From Amylibacter sp. (GTDB lineage Bacteria > Pseudomonadota > Alphaproteobacteria > Rhodobacterales > Rhodobacteraceae): a stretch of 64,000 nt of DNA. Numbering within the stretch: position 1 is the stretch's first letter; every line of letters begins with the position of its first letter. Below the pieces are notes generated by a model. The model searched no databases, had not been told where the DNA came from, and worked only from the letters and a program-made list of their open reading frames with translations. Positions 19,297-29,028 of the stretch are shown piece after piece. Made by a program: the position numbers and the translations under genes. Location: contig JAJFHZ010000017.1 in assembly GCA_021775355.1 (NCBI GenBank), positions 175,382-239,381 of the forward strand, given 5' to 3'.

Positions 19297-20262
19297 ATGA
19301 ATGGACTGGTAGATACTTTAACCGCAACATTAGGCCCTGCAGGCCCGATTATTGCACTGGGTGCAGTTGGCTTTTTACTGGTCACGCTGACCTTGCCCTT
19401 TATTCTTGTAAAAAAGAAAGATCCATTTGATCGGATACATGCGCCAACCCAACATGATGTTGTGCCAAAATCATCCAACACTCCGGCAATCAGTTTGCGA
19501 CATGCCAAAAAAGGCCCGAATCTGGATAAATTTGCATCCTTTCTTGAGCCCCAAGATATGGATGAGTTTTCAAAACGTAAGATGAATCTTCTAAGGGCGG
19601 GCTACCGTTCAAAAGAAGCTGTTCGCAACTTTCAGTTTATTCAATTCGCACTGGCCTTTATCGGTATCATTGCCGGGGCTATCTATATTTTGATTTTCTC
19701 ACATGAAACTGATTTGACAATGCAATTGATAAAAGGTGCCGCTCCGGCCGGCCTTGGATATTACCTGCCAATTTACTGGGTCAATAGTCGTGCCGCAAAA
19801 CGCGAAGAAGAACTTGAAGGGGGCTTCCCCGACAGTTTGGATTTGATGCTGGTGTGTATTGAAGCTGGGCAATCACTGGATCAAAGTATTGCGCGTGTCG
19901 GTAAAGAACTGGTTCATTCGTATCCTCAACTGTCTGATGAATACATAATCGTTGCTAACGAAATGCGTGCAGGTAAAGAGAAATCAAATGTTTTGAAAGA
20001 TTTTTCCGAGCGTGCCGGTGTCCCTGACATCAAATCTTTTGTGACCGTCTTGGTGCAATCCGCCCAATTTGGTACATCTATTGGGGATAGTTTACGGGTC
20101 TACGCCTCTGAAATGCGTGATAAACGGATCATGCGGGCAGAAGAAAAAGCAAACAAGTTGCCTACAAAGATGACTCTTTGTACAATGGGATTTACGGTGC
20201 CACCGCTAATGGTTCTTTTGGTCGGCCCATCTGTGTATCAAATTATACAGGTTCTTGGATAA
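19297..20262 (+). CDS. tadC: Tad inner-membrane platform protein TadC
   Basis: Second platform subunit, paralogous to TadB. 321 residues from ATG 19297, just after the tadB stop; a frame opening at 19276 would overlap tadB and lacks a ribosome site. It has membrane helices near residues 16-36, 110-160 and 290-318, with the GspF domain between, starting FPDSLDLMLVCIEAGQSLDQ. The mature sequence ends in VGPSVYQIIQVLG. Coupled to tadB by proximity. Confidence 0.92.
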   Translation: MNGLVDTLTATLGPAGPIIALGAVGFLLVTLTLPFILVKKKDPFDRIHAPTQHDVVPKSSNTPAISLRHAKKGPNLDKFASFLEPQDMDEFSKRKMNLLRAGYRSKEAVRNFQFIQFALAFIGIIAGAIYILIFSHETDLTMQLIKGAAPAGLGYYLPIYWVNSRAAKREEELEGGFPDSLDLMLVCIEAGQSLDQSIARVGKELVHSYPQLSDEYIIVANEMRAGKEKSNVLKDFSERAGVPDIKSFVTVLVQSAQFGTSIGDSLRVYASEMRDKRIMRAEEKANKLPTKMTLCTMGFTVPPLMVLLVGPSVYQIIQVLG

Positions 20263-20283
20263 CCAACGCGATCGGCCGGCACG

Positions 20284-20877
20284 ATGATAGATGCGCTGCA
20301 AAAATACCTACTTCTTGCGGTGCTCGTTAGCTTCACAGTAAGTGCCTGCACACAAACAAACACCCCTATTGCCGCCCTTGGACAAGGCCCCAATATGCCA
20401 ACCGATGCGGCCCATATTTCCGAAGCTGTAGATGGGTTGATTGTCGGCCACAGATTGATGGCTGCCGGCGAGTATGAGGTCGCTTTGCGCGCATATACGC
20501 GCGCAGCGGCTGAACAGGGGTTAAATGCAGATGTTTTAAGCGCCCTTGGTTCTGCAAACCTAAAGCTAGGCCGCCTTGGCCAAGCCAAAAAATTACTTAA
20601 AAGCGCGGTTGAGAAAGACGACCGATTTGTGCCTGCCTGGAACAATTTAGGCATTGTTTTGTCCAGCGAAGGTAATTTACGCGAAGCAAAACGTGTCTTT
20701 CAGCTCGCATATGGCCTAGATAATGGAAATTCTGAAGAAATTCGTACAAATCTTACCAAAATTATCGCAAAGATTGAAAATTCCAGCTATACTGTAGAGA
20801 ATAATAATAATGAATTCGATTTGGTCAGGCGCGGAAACGGTAGATATTTACTGTTGAAGACAGCCAATTCGAGCTAG
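20284..20877 (+). CDS. TPR lipoprotein of the Tad locus, TadD-like
   Basis: Exported lipoprotein of 197 residues with lipobox VSAC near residue 21 and two to three tetratricopeptide repeats (about residues 55-150, for example NADVLSALGSANLKLGRLGQ and WNNLGIVLSSEGNLREAKR). TadD-type lipoproteins act as pilotins that help the secretin reach the outer membrane. This is the shorter of two such genes in tandem. The C-terminal 40 residues are Asn-rich and carry no recognised domain. The two TPR genes are separated by 21 bp. Confidence 0.85.
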   Translation: MIDALQKYLLLAVLVSFTVSACTQTNTPIAALGQGPNMPTDAAHISEAVDGLIVGHRLMAAGEYEVALRAYTRAAAEQGLNADVLSALGSANLKLGRLGQAKKLLKSAVEKDDRFVPAWNNLGIVLSSEGNLREAKRVFQLAYGLDNGNSEEIRTNLTKIIAKIENSSYTVENNNNEFDLVRRGNGRYLLLKTANSS

Positions 20878-20898
20878 AGCAGAAACAGGAAACAGGCA

Positions 20899-21744
20899 AT
20901 GCGAACCCCACTTTTAAATGTGGTTTGTCTATTTGGTGCAGTCGGACTAGTGGCCTGCAGTCAAACAGGTGGACCATTTGCGAAAAAGAATCCCGAAAAA
21001 GCAATGAACGTCGTGGATGCGACCAACTTGAATGATATAATGTTGACAATTGCTGACCCGAATGAGGCTGTGAATTATTTCAAAACCGCCTTGGAAAAAG
21101 ATCCTACGCGGATTGAATTTCGGCGCGGTCTTGCCACATCCTTAGTCCGTGCGAAACGCGCGACAGAGGCCCTTCCCGTATACAAAAAATTACTTGAGCA
21201 CGAAGAAGCAACAGATGAGGATCGTGTCAATTATGCGGATGCTTTAATCAGATCCAATGACTGGAAGGCGGCTGAAGCGGAATTGAATAAAGTACCCCCA
21301 ACTGTGGAAACCTTTAAACGTTACCGCTTAGAGGCAATGATCGCAGACTCGCAAAAGAAGTGGAAAAAGGCCGATAGTTTCTATGAAACTGCCAGTGAAC
21401 TGACAACGCAACCTGCAAGCGTTCTGAACAACTGGGGATATTCAAAATTAACACGCGGCGACTACAAGGCTGCGGAAGCTTTGTTCATGGAAGCAGTTTC
21501 CTATGATCAAAAGCTGTTCACCGCCAAAAACAACTTGGCTTTAGCACGGGGATCACAAAGAAACTATAAGCTTCCCTTAATCCAGTTAACCCAACTGGAA
21601 CGGGCGCAGCTTTTATATACCTTGGGGCTAACCGCCGTTAAAAAGGGCGATAAAGCAATTGGGCGCGGTTTGATAGAAGATGCCATTGAAACACACCCAC
21701 GCCATTTCGAAGCCGCTGTTCGCAGCCTAGAAGCATTGGGTTAA
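20899..21744 (+). CDS. tadD: TPR lipoprotein TadD
   Basis: Predicted pilotin-like lipoprotein of 281 residues, lipobox GLVAC near residue 20. Tetratricopeptide-like repeats cover about residues 55-220, including FRRGLATSLVRAKRATEALP and LNNWGYSKLTRGDYKAAEAL. The latter is a TadD hallmark. The last segment, GRGLIEDAIETHPRHFEAA, resembles a degenerate repeat. It is the longer partner of the gene just upstream; both should face the periplasm from the outer membrane. Confidence 0.88.
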   Translation: MRTPLLNVVCLFGAVGLVACSQTGGPFAKKNPEKAMNVVDATNLNDIMLTIADPNEAVNYFKTALEKDPTRIEFRRGLATSLVRAKRATEALPVYKKLLEHEEATDEDRVNYADALIRSNDWKAAEAELNKVPPTVETFKRYRLEAMIADSQKKWKKADSFYETASELTTQPASVLNNWGYSKLTRGDYKAAEALFMEAVSYDQKLFTAKNNLALARGSQRNYKLPLIQLTQLERAQLLYTLGLTAVKKGDKAIGRGLIEDAIETHPRHFEAAVRSLEALG

Positions 21745-21755
21745 GGGCAGTAAAA

Positions 21756-22235
21756 GTGCTGCACCTATCAAACTATATCCTACTTATACCGGCTATTCCT
21801 ATTAGTATTTGGGTCGCTTGGAGCGATATGAAATTCATGCGCATCCCCAATGTTGCATGTTACGCCTTATTTATTAGTTTTTTGCTAATGGGACCGCTTA
21901 TATTTGGTATGCACGAATATGGCATTCGCATACTACAAGGTATTATCATGTTGATTGCCGGCTTTTTTGCAACAAGCATTGGCTTGATTGGCGGGGGAGA
22001 TGCCAAGTTCACGGCAGCCATGGCACCCTTTATCGCACTTGTCCACGTTATACCGTTTGTTTTCATTGTTGGTATAATGTCGTTTGTTTCCATTGCCTTA
22101 CACAAACTGGTCGGCATCACTCCAGGGCTTAAAGGCTACATCAAAGACTGGGATTCATGGAATGAACATGGCATGTTTCCATTTGGTGTAACGTTAGCGG
22201 GAAGCTTACTTGCATATCTTCTCTGGTATTCCTAA
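21756..22235 (+). CDS. cpaA: Prepilin peptidase CpaA/TadV
   Basis: Membrane aspartyl protease of the A24 family that cleaves the Flp prepilin leader. 159 residues with about five helices. The two catalytic aspartates lie in AWSDMKFMRIPN (near residue 24) and GGGDAKF (near residue 75). The short form without the methylating N-terminal domain is typical for Tad loci. It uses a GTG start at 21756, preceded by AAGGGCAG; no in-frame ATG lies closer. Its substrate, the Flp pilin, is encoded at 11929. Confidence 0.9.
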   Translation: MLHLSNYILLIPAIPISIWVAWSDMKFMRIPNVACYALFISFLLMGPLIFGMHEYGIRILQGIIMLIAGFFATSIGLIGGGDAKFTAAMAPFIALVHVIPFVFIVGIMSFVSIALHKLVGITPGLKGYIKDWDSWNEHGMFPFGVTLAGSLLAYLLWYS

Positions 22236-22324
22236 AAAAGCCCGAATTCAGCCTTAATTATGCTCGCAATATTGACTTGTATAGCCAAGACGGAGCAACT
22301 CCGCATTAAATAAAGGCGAATAAC

Positions 22325-23635
22325 ATGAATATGCACTCCAGAATAGCACTTGCCCCCATTGAGCCAGGCACGCTTAAAGCGACAGGTCTACCGCCGGTAT
22401 TCGCCCGCGAAATCTTCATAAAAACCATATTTCGCAAGAATCTGGAACTGGTTAGTGATATGGCCAAAGAGCTATGCGTAACCGTTCCCATCATAAATGA
22501 ACTAATCGCAATGTGTCGGGCACAGAACTTGATTGAAACTTTGGGCAATGGCGGGGGGAGTGTGGCGACTGAAATGCGTTACCAAATGACCGAAACCGGC
22601 AAAAAACGCGCCTTGTTAGCCTTGCAACAATCCGAATATTTTGGCGCCTTGCCCGTTCCAATGGCCGATTTCGCAGCACAAGTTGAACGCCAAACAATCC
22701 GGAATGTCGGCATCACCAAAACCAAGTTGGAAGATGCAATGACCCAGTTGATCATCCCCGATGATTTGCTGAACCAAATTGGCCCTGCCGTAAATTCCGG
22801 CAAGTCAATTTTAATGTACGGCCCTCCGGGCAACGGTAAATCATCTATTTCGAACGGTATCCGGAATGCGATGGGTGACCAAATATTCATGCCACGGGTT
22901 TTAGAATATGCAGGCCAGGTCATTTCCGTTTATGACCCGATTATCCACACATCAGCACAAGATACGTTAGAAGACGAAAACAGCCTGCGCCGTGTTGGCG
23001 GCAACTTTGACAAACGTTATGTTCAATGTGACCGCCCATCTGTTATCACGGGTGGTGAACTTACCCTTGATATGCTGGAACTGAAATACAATCCAAACTC
23101 GAAAACATATCAGGCTCCGTTGCAATTAAAAGCGGCAGGTGGCGTATTCATTGTGGACGACTTAGGTCGCCAACAAGAAACACCGCAAACCTTGATCAAC
23201 CGTTGGATCGTTCCAATGGAGGGCGGCGAAGATATTTTAAGTTTGCAATCAGGCGAAAAATTCACAGTGCCATTTGATACTCTGGTAATCTTTTCCACTA
23301 ACTTTCATCCAAATAAGATTTTTGATGGCGCAGCTTTACGCCGGATTTTCTTTAAAATCCTGATCGAGGCCCCAAGCCGCGAAGACATGCTTCAAATCTT
23401 CATGCTTGTTGCCAAGGCAAAGAAATTCAATTTGGATAAAGAAGCTCTTATTTACTTGTTTGGTGCTAAATATGATGAAGTGGATCATAAATATGCAGCC
23501 TATCAAGCCCCGTTTATAATCGATCAAATGGGTGCTATTTGCGAATATCAGGGCCTACCGCGCGTTATGACACCTGACCTGATTGATCAGGCATGGGCCA
23601 ACATGTTCGTTGAGGACAGTGATATTGAAAGTTAG
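22325..23635 (+). CDS. AAA+ ATPase associated with the Tad locus
   Basis: Cytoplasmic ATPase of 436 residues, function unknown. The N-terminal 130 residues contain a winged-helix-like segment (LELVSDMAKELCVTVPIINEL, then RYQMTETGKKRAL). The AAA core has Walker A YGPPGNGKSS near residue 162 and Walker B GGVFIVDDLGRQ near residue 275, with a sensor-like VIFSTNF and an arginine in AALRRIFFK. It lies at the end of the pilus genes with its own AAAGGCG ribosome site, 89 bp after cpaA. Such ATPases recur beside Tad loci in roseobacters as I recall, which suggests a pilus-linked or regulatory role. Confidence 0.8.
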   Translation: MNMHSRIALAPIEPGTLKATGLPPVFAREIFIKTIFRKNLELVSDMAKELCVTVPIINELIAMCRAQNLIETLGNGGGSVATEMRYQMTETGKKRALLALQQSEYFGALPVPMADFAAQVERQTIRNVGITKTKLEDAMTQLIIPDDLLNQIGPAVNSGKSILMYGPPGNGKSSISNGIRNAMGDQIFMPRVLEYAGQVISVYDPIIHTSAQDTLEDENSLRRVGGNFDKRYVQCDRPSVITGGELTLDMLELKYNPNSKTYQAPLQLKAAGGVFIVDDLGRQQETPQTLINRWIVPMEGGEDILSLQSGEKFTVPFDTLVIFSTNFHPNKIFDGAALRRIFFKILIEAPSREDMLQIFMLVAKAKKFNLDKEALIYLFGAKYDEVDHKYAAYQAPFIIDQMGAICEYQGLPRVMTPDLIDQAWANMFVEDSDIES

Positions 23636-24166
23636 AACAACACAGTGTAACACTATGACCATAGGGTCCAACATCGGGTTTTAAAACAAAAGCACAACGT
23701 ACTTATCAGTCTATTCATACAGGCAAACGATACTGCAACAGCGCAAATATAAGCGTAAAACCAAGTGATCTCATTTAAATATGTCGATTGCCACTTTTGG
23801 TTGTATAAACTTATTATTTGCAGCCGATGAGAAAGCTAACACTATTCTTATCTTATTTTACTATCTATTCTGTGCATTTATTTGCAATATCCCCCGTAAT
23901 CATAAGTATTTCCAAAATTAAATTTCCAAGCGTAAAAATAATTCTAAAATCTATAAAATATTCCAAATCTAAAGTTGATATTTAGACTTGAAATAATCTT
24001 AAGCTGCTATGAAATAGTAAATAACACGATCCTTATAAGAGCGTGTTACCACCCTGGCTGATAGTTAGCCGCTTAAATAAGTTCTTTTTTGCGTATTGGT
24101 GACTATCAGCTTCACTCTTGTTACCGCACTAGGTCACACGAACTTCAAAGCCATTAAGGCCGCAAA
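23636..24166. other. AT-rich non-coding region downstream of the Tad locus and folD
   Basis: 531 bp between convergent genes, noticeably richer in A and T than its surroundings. I see no open frame with a ribosome site. Two inverted repeats lie at its right end: TAACACG/CGTGTTA (24022-24028 and 24042-24048) and GCTGATAGT/ACTATCAGC (24057-24065 and 24102-24110). Either could end folD transcription on the minus strand, or be part of a small RNA; no strong evidence separates these. Confidence 0.5.
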
Positions 24167-25069
24167 TCAGGCTGTTAAACCTTCCGGTTCCGCCAACCCA
24201 TTTGCCCGACTGCAAGCCGTCACTGTATTGGCCAATAGACAGGCAATCGTCATTGGTCCGACACCACCCGGCACAGGTGTGATTGCACCTGCTTTTTCCA
24301 CCGCGCTTGCGAAATGAACGTCCCCCACAAGTCGGTTCTTGCCTTCTCCCTTTTCGGGGGCAGGAATACGATTGATGCCAACATCGATAACAGTGGTACC
24401 TTCCCCAACCCAGTCGCCTGTAATCATTTCTGGGCGCCCTACAGCGGCTACTAGAATGTCAGCACCACGGCATAGGGTTTCTATATTTTTGGTACGGCTA
24501 TGGGCGATAGTGACAGTGCAACTGTCTTTCAACAGCAGAGCGGCCATAGGTTTGCCCACGATATTTGAACGACCAACCACAACAGCGTTCAAACCGGACA
24601 GACTGCCCAAATGATCACGCAACATCATCAAACAACCAAGCGGCGTACACGGCACCATTGATTTTTGGCCTGTAGCAAGCAGCCCAACGTTGGAAATATG
24701 AAACCCATCGACATCTTTTTCAGGAATAATAGAATTGATCACCAGTTCTTCATTCAAATGATCAGGCAAGGGTAGTTGGCACAAGATACCATGCACTGCG
24801 GGGTCAGTATTAAGTTCGTCGATCAAAGTCAGCAGATCAGCCTCGGAAGTATCCGCAGGTAGTTTATGTTCAAAGCTGTTCATACCCACTTCAACCGTCG
24901 ATTTGTTTTTGTTGCGAACATAAACTTCACTTGCTGGGTCTGCCCCAACCAACACCACGGCCAAACCGGGTGTAATCCCGTGTTCTTCTTTCAAACGGGC
25001 AACATGAACTGCGACTTTAGCACGAACGTTTGCGGCGAATTCTTTTCCATCGATGATCTTGGCGGTCAT
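24167..25069 (-). CDS. folD: Methylenetetrahydrofolate dehydrogenase/cyclohydrolase FolD
   Basis: Bifunctional enzyme interconverting 5,10-methylene-THF, 5,10-methenyl-THF and 10-formyl-THF with NADP. 300 residues. Visible signatures are the catalytic lysine region [14 protein letters not shown], the folate site [12 protein letters not shown], the dinucleotide loop [16 protein letters not shown] and the C-terminal [10 protein letters not shown]. It follows fhs (formate-THF ligase) on the same strand, separated by 81 bp and an intercistronic hairpin, and the two form the formate-serine one-carbon route. Confidence 0.96.
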   Translation of the reverse strand: MTAKIIDGKEFAANVRAKVAVHVARLKEEHGITPGLAVVLVGADPASEVYVRNKNKSTVEVGMNSFEHKLPADTSEADLLTLIDELNTDPAVHGILCQLPLPDHLNEELVINSIIPEKDVDGFHISNVGLLATGQKSMVPCTPLGCLMMLRDHLGSLSGLNAVVVGRSNIVGKPMAALLLKDSCTVTIAHSRTKNIETLCRGADILVAAVGRPEMITGDWVGEGTTVIDVGINRIPAPEKGEGKNRLVGDVHFASAVEKAGAITPVPGGVGPMTIACLLANTVTACSRANGLAEPEGLTA

Positions 25070-25101
25070 TTTATATCCTTTTTCGTCATATCTACGACAT
25101 G

Positions 25102-25127
25102 AGGGCCACCTGCAATAAGATGGCCCT
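25102..25127 (-). terminator. Intercistronic hairpin between fhs and folD
   Basis: AGGGCCA and TGGCCCT form a 7-bp stem with a 12-base loop between the fhs stop and folD start. There is no T-tract, so it is more likely an mRNA-processing or partial-termination element than a full terminator. Confidence 0.4.
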
Positions 25128-25150
25128 ATGCTTGATTTGTAAAGGCGGCT

Positions 25151-26827
25151 TTAGAACAAGCCGTCGATCTGGCCTTCATCATTGATAAAGATGGTTTCAG
25201 CACTTGGAACCCTTGGCAGACCAGGCATAGTCATAATCTCACCGCAGATCGCCACGATAAAACCGGCACCTGCACTTAAACGCACTTCACGGACCGGTAC
25301 AGAGTGGCCTGTTGGCGCACCGCGCAAACTTGGATCAGTGCTGAAGCTGTATTGGGTTTTTGCCATACAGATCGGTAAATGGCCGAAACCCTGATCTTCC
25401 CACTGACGTAGTTGATCCCGAATTTTTTTATCCGCAATGACATCATCAGCACGATAAATACGTTTGGCGATAGTTTCTATTTTCTCCATCAATGGCATAT
25501 CATCGCGATATAATGGTGCAAACTGGCTGACACCGCTGTCAGCAATCTCTGCCACACGTGTTGCCAGATCCAGTGCGCCCTTTGAACCGAATTCCCAATG
25601 CTGTGACAGGATTGCTTCCGACCCTTGGGTTAGCACATAATCTTTGACCGCCTGCACTTCAGCATCTGTGTCTGTCACAAAATGGTTGATCGCTACCACA
25701 ACAGGCACACCAAAGGATTTCAGGTTGCCAATGTGGCGCCCTAGGTTGGCGCAGCCTTCTTTGACCGCTTCGATATTCTCTGGTCCCAGATCTGCACGTG
25801 CAACACCACCATTCATTTTCATTGCACGAACTGTAGCAACGAGAACAACGCAATCAGGTGCAAGACCCGCTTTGCGACATTTGATGTTCATGAATTTCTC
25901 GGCACCAAGGTCAGCACCAAAGCCGGCTTCTGTAACCACGTAATCCGCCAGTTTCAGGGCCGTCTTTGTCGATACAACGGAATTACAACCGTGTGCAATA
26001 TTGGCAAACGGGCCGCCATGCACAAATGCCGGATTGTTTTCCAAGGTTTGCACCAGATTTGGCTGCATTGCCTGTTCCAACAAAACCGTCATCGCACCAT
26101 CTGCTTTGATGTCACGGCAATAAATTGGCGAACGGTCACGACGGTAAGCCACAATAATATCACCAAGACGCTTTTGTAGATCTTTAATATCGTCGGACAG
26201 GCACAAGATCGCCATCACTTCAGAGGCTACCGTAATGTCAAACCCGGCCTGACGCGGGAAGCCGTTGGACACGCCGCCCAAAGATGTCACAATATCGCGT
26301 AAAGCGCGGTCGTTCATGTCAACCACACGGCGCCAGACAACACGGCGCTGATCTATTTCAAGCTCGTTGCCCCAATAAATGTGGTTGTCGATCATCGCAG
26401 ACAACAGGTTGTGGGCAGATGTTATGGCGTGGAAATCGCCTGTGAAATGCAAGTTCATATCTTCCATTGGCACGACTTGTGCGTAACCGCCACCCGCAGC
26501 ACCACCCTTCATACCGAAACACGGACCAAGAGATGCTTCGCGAATACAGATCGCCGCATTTTTGCCGATAGCATTCAGGCCATCAGCCAAACCAACCGTT
26601 GTTGTTGTCTTGCCTTCGCCCGCAGGGGTCGGGTTGATCGCAGTCACCAGAATCAGTTTACCATCTTTTTTGCCCGCTTGGGCTTTGATAAACGCGGCTG
26701 ATACTTTTGCTTTATCGTGGCCAAATGGTAGCAAATCATCTGTCGGAATACCAAGCTTCGCACCTATTTCCTGAATAGGGCGTTTTTTGGCTTCGCGGGC
26801 AATTTCGATATCGGTCTTGTAAGACAT
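25151..26827 (-). CDS. fhs: Formate--tetrahydrofolate ligase
   Basis: ATP-dependent ligation of formate to THF giving 10-formyl-THF. 558 residues, full length. The P-loop [18 protein letters not shown] is near residue 68, with [19 protein letters not shown] and [13 protein letters not shown], all diagnostic. In roseobacters this enzyme and FolD handle formate and methyl groups from methylated compounds such as DMSP and glycine betaine. It is followed by folD. The stop lies at 25151 and the upstream gap to ftsH contains the ftsH terminator. Confidence 0.97.
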   Translation of the reverse strand: MSYKTDIEIAREAKKRPIQEIGAKLGIPTDDLLPFGHDKAKVSAAFIKAQAGKKDGKLILVTAINPTPAGEGKTTTTVGLADGLNAIGKNAAICIREASLGPCFGMKGGAAGGGYAQVVPMEDMNLHFTGDFHAITSAHNLLSAMIDNHIYWGNELEIDQRRVVWRRVVDMNDRALRDIVTSLGGVSNGFPRQAGFDITVASEVMAILCLSDDIKDLQKRLGDIIVAYRRDRSPIYCRDIKADGAMTVLLEQAMQPNLVQTLENNPAFVHGGPFANIAHGCNSVVSTKTALKLADYVVTEAGFGADLGAEKFMNIKCRKAGLAPDCVVLVATVRAMKMNGGVARADLGPENIEAVKEGCANLGRHIGNLKSFGVPVVVAINHFVTDTDAEVQAVKDYVLTQGSEAILSQHWEFGSKGALDLATRVAEIADSGVSQFAPLYRDDMPLMEKIETIAKRIYRADDVIADKKIRDQLRQWEDQGFGHLPICMAKTQYSFSTDPSLRGAPTGHSVPVREVRLSAGAGFIVAICGEIMTMPGLPRVPSAETIFINDEGQIDGLF

Positions 26828-26975
26828 GTAATTAAACTTTCATAAGGACCACAACGTGGATGTTTCTTCTTTACCGTTATGGCGTAAAACGGCAACGCCA
26901 CATGATAAGAAAACCGACACTATCAATGTCTTTTTCGCCGTCCAGTGAAATTTATGTGAGCAAGTCAAACATTAA

Positions 26976-27010
26976 ACAAAAAAGGCCCATGAAACCACAG
27001 GCCTTTTTGA
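26976..27010 (-). terminator. Rho-independent terminator of ftsH
   Basis: Read on the minus strand: an A-rich lead, GGCCTGTGG, a short loop, then CATGGGCC and six T residues, beginning about 20 bp after the ftsH stop. It closes the long ruvC-to-ftsH gene run. Confidence 0.85.
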
Positions 27011-27029
27011 TATTTTCTGATCCCAACCT

Positions 27030-28946
27030 TTAAGTCGGCTCTGGCTTCAAACCACCGGAAGGTTTCGCTTTTGGCTTCTTCTTGGTCTTTGGAACCGCCG
27101 TAACACTTGGTGCAGAGCCGTTGTCTTCTTCGTCGTCATCTTGACCCCGGTTCAGCGGCTTGCCCGCAATGACTTTTTTGATTTCGTCACCGGTCAAAGT
27201 TTCATATTCCAAAAGACCTTCGGCCAATCGTTTCAAATCGCGTTTTTTCTTGGTCAAAATAGAAACTGCTGTCGCATAGCCCTCATCAACCAATTTACGC
27301 ACTTCTTCATCAATAATCGCCTGCATATCAGGGGATGCGCTGGTACCATTGCCTTGCGCACCCAGATATGTTTGCTGTTCAGTGGAATAATTAATGTTGC
27401 CCAGCTTATCAGACATACCGAATTGTGTAACCATAGCACGGGCAATATTGGTAACGTGTTGAATGTCCGAAGACGCACCAGAGGTCACATTTTCCGCACC
27501 AAAGGTTAGTTCTTCGGCAACTTTACCACCCATTGCCATTGCTATTTTGGATTTGTATTTTGTCAAGGTGACAGACAGAGTATCACGTTCCGGCAAAGAC
27601 AAAACCAAGCCCAATGCGCGGCCACGTGGAATAATTGTTGCTTTATGGATCGGGTCGTGTTGCGGCACATTGATACCAACAACCGCGTGACCTGCTTCAT
27701 GGTAGGCAGTCAACTTTTTCTCGTCCTCGGTCATCACCATGGAACGGCGCTCCGCACCCATCATCACCTTGTCTTTGGAATACTCAAAGTCTTCCATGGT
27801 CAAGAATCTTTTGCCAGTGCGGGCCGCCATCAGGGCCGCCTCATTTACAAGGTTCGCCAAATCCGCACCTGAAAATCCTGGTGTGCCGCGCGCAATAATA
27901 CGCAGATCAACATCGGGGCCAAGCGGGGTTTTGCGAGAATGCACAAACAGGATTTTTTCACGGCCCTTAATGTCGGGCAACGGCACCTGCACCTGACGGT
28001 CAAAACGACCCGGACGCAGCAATGCCGGGTCCAGAACGTCAGGACGGTTTGTGGCCGCCAGAAGGATCACACCTTCATTGGCTTCAAACCCGTCCATTTC
28101 AACCAGCAACTGGTTCAAAGTTTGTTCACGTTCGTCATTACCGCCGCCATAACCGGCACCACGGTGGCGGCCAACCGCGTCAATCTCGTCGATGAACACA
28201 ATGCAAGGCGCATTCTTTTTGGCTTGCTCGAACATATCGCGTACCCGGCTTGCGCCAACGCCCACGAACATTTCAACAAAATCAGAACCGGAAATGGTGA
28301 AGAACGGCACACCAGCTTCACCTGCAATAGCGCGCGCCAGCAGGGTTTTACCAGTACCTGGAGAGCCCACAAGCAAAGCACCTTTGGGGATCATTCCGCC
28401 AAGGCGCGAAAATTTCTGCGGGTTACGCAAAAACTCGACAATCTCTTCAAGCTCTTCTTTGGCTTCATCAATGCCGGCTACATCGTCAAAAGTTTTGCGG
28501 TCTTCATTTTGGTTCAGCATTTTCGCTTTGGATTTACCAAACCCCATCGCACCGCCACGACCACCGCCCTGCATACGATTCATAAAGAATATCCATACGC
28601 CGATCAGCAGAAGGAATGGCAACATCAATGAAACCGTACTCATAAAAGCAGTTTTTTCCTGTGGCGCTGCAACAACTTCAATATTTGCGTTCAGCAAATC
28701 GCGCGTTACATCCACTTCAATAGGTTTCACAGTTTGGAAATTTCCACCATCACTAGCTTTGATGAATACTTTTTCGCCATCCAGCACGACACGGCTGACT
28801 GTGCCATTGTCGACTCTTTGCATAAACTCAGAGAAACTGATTTTAGCGCCCGTTTGAGTTTGGTCGGTTGAATTAAAGACGTTGAATAATCCGATCACGA
28901 GTATAAACAGCGCAATCCAAATGATAAGGTTTCTGGCGTTACCCAA
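27030..28946 (-). CDS. ftsH: ATP-dependent membrane zinc protease FtsH
   Basis: Degrades damaged membrane proteins and short-lived regulators. 638 residues: membrane helices near 8-25 and 103-121 with a periplasmic domain between, an AAA domain with Walker A GSPGTGKT and Walker [13 protein letters not shown], and the zinc site HEAGHAVVG. The acidic, Lys/Pro-rich C-terminal tail (last 40 residues) is normal for alphaproteobacterial FtsH. The start is TTG at 28946 with AGGAGA in front, giving [10 protein letters not shown]; no ATG fits better. It follows tilS in the order ...cpoB-tilS-ftsH. Confidence 0.96.
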   Translation of the reverse strand: MGNARNLIIWIALFILVIGLFNVFNSTDQTQTGAKISFSEFMQRVDNGTVSRVVLDGEKVFIKASDGGNFQTVKPIEVDVTRDLLNANIEVVAAPQEKTAFMSTVSLMLPFLLLIGVWIFFMNRMQGGGRGGAMGFGKSKAKMLNQNEDRKTFDDVAGIDEAKEELEEIVEFLRNPQKFSRLGGMIPKGALLVGSPGTGKTLLARAIAGEAGVPFFTISGSDFVEMFVGVGASRVRDMFEQAKKNAPCIVFIDEIDAVGRHRGAGYGGGNDEREQTLNQLLVEMDGFEANEGVILLAATNRPDVLDPALLRPGRFDRQVQVPLPDIKGREKILFVHSRKTPLGPDVDLRIIARGTPGFSGADLANLVNEAALMAARTGKRFLTMEDFEYSKDKVMMGAERRSMVMTEDEKKLTAYHEAGHAVVGINVPQHDPIHKATIIPRGRALGLVLSLPERDTLSVTLTKYKSKIAMAMGGKVAEELTFGAENVTSGASSDIQHVTNIARAMVTQFGMSDKLGNINYSTEQQTYLGAQGNGTSASPDMQAIIDEEVRKLVDEGYATAVSILTKKKRDLKRLAEGLLEYETLTGDEIKKVIAGKPLNRGQDDDEEDNGSAPSVTAVPKTKKKPKAKPSGGLKPEPT

Positions 28947-29028
28947 AGGTTTTCTCCTAATTTATATCGGCAGATGCCGAATCCGTTTAATACGGTACCT
29001 TGACAACATAATCTTCTTTCTAGGTTAT

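Noticed and set aside
27939..28857. Two long overlapping open frames on the plus strand
   Set aside because: Both are antisense to ftsH, which is certain from its motifs.
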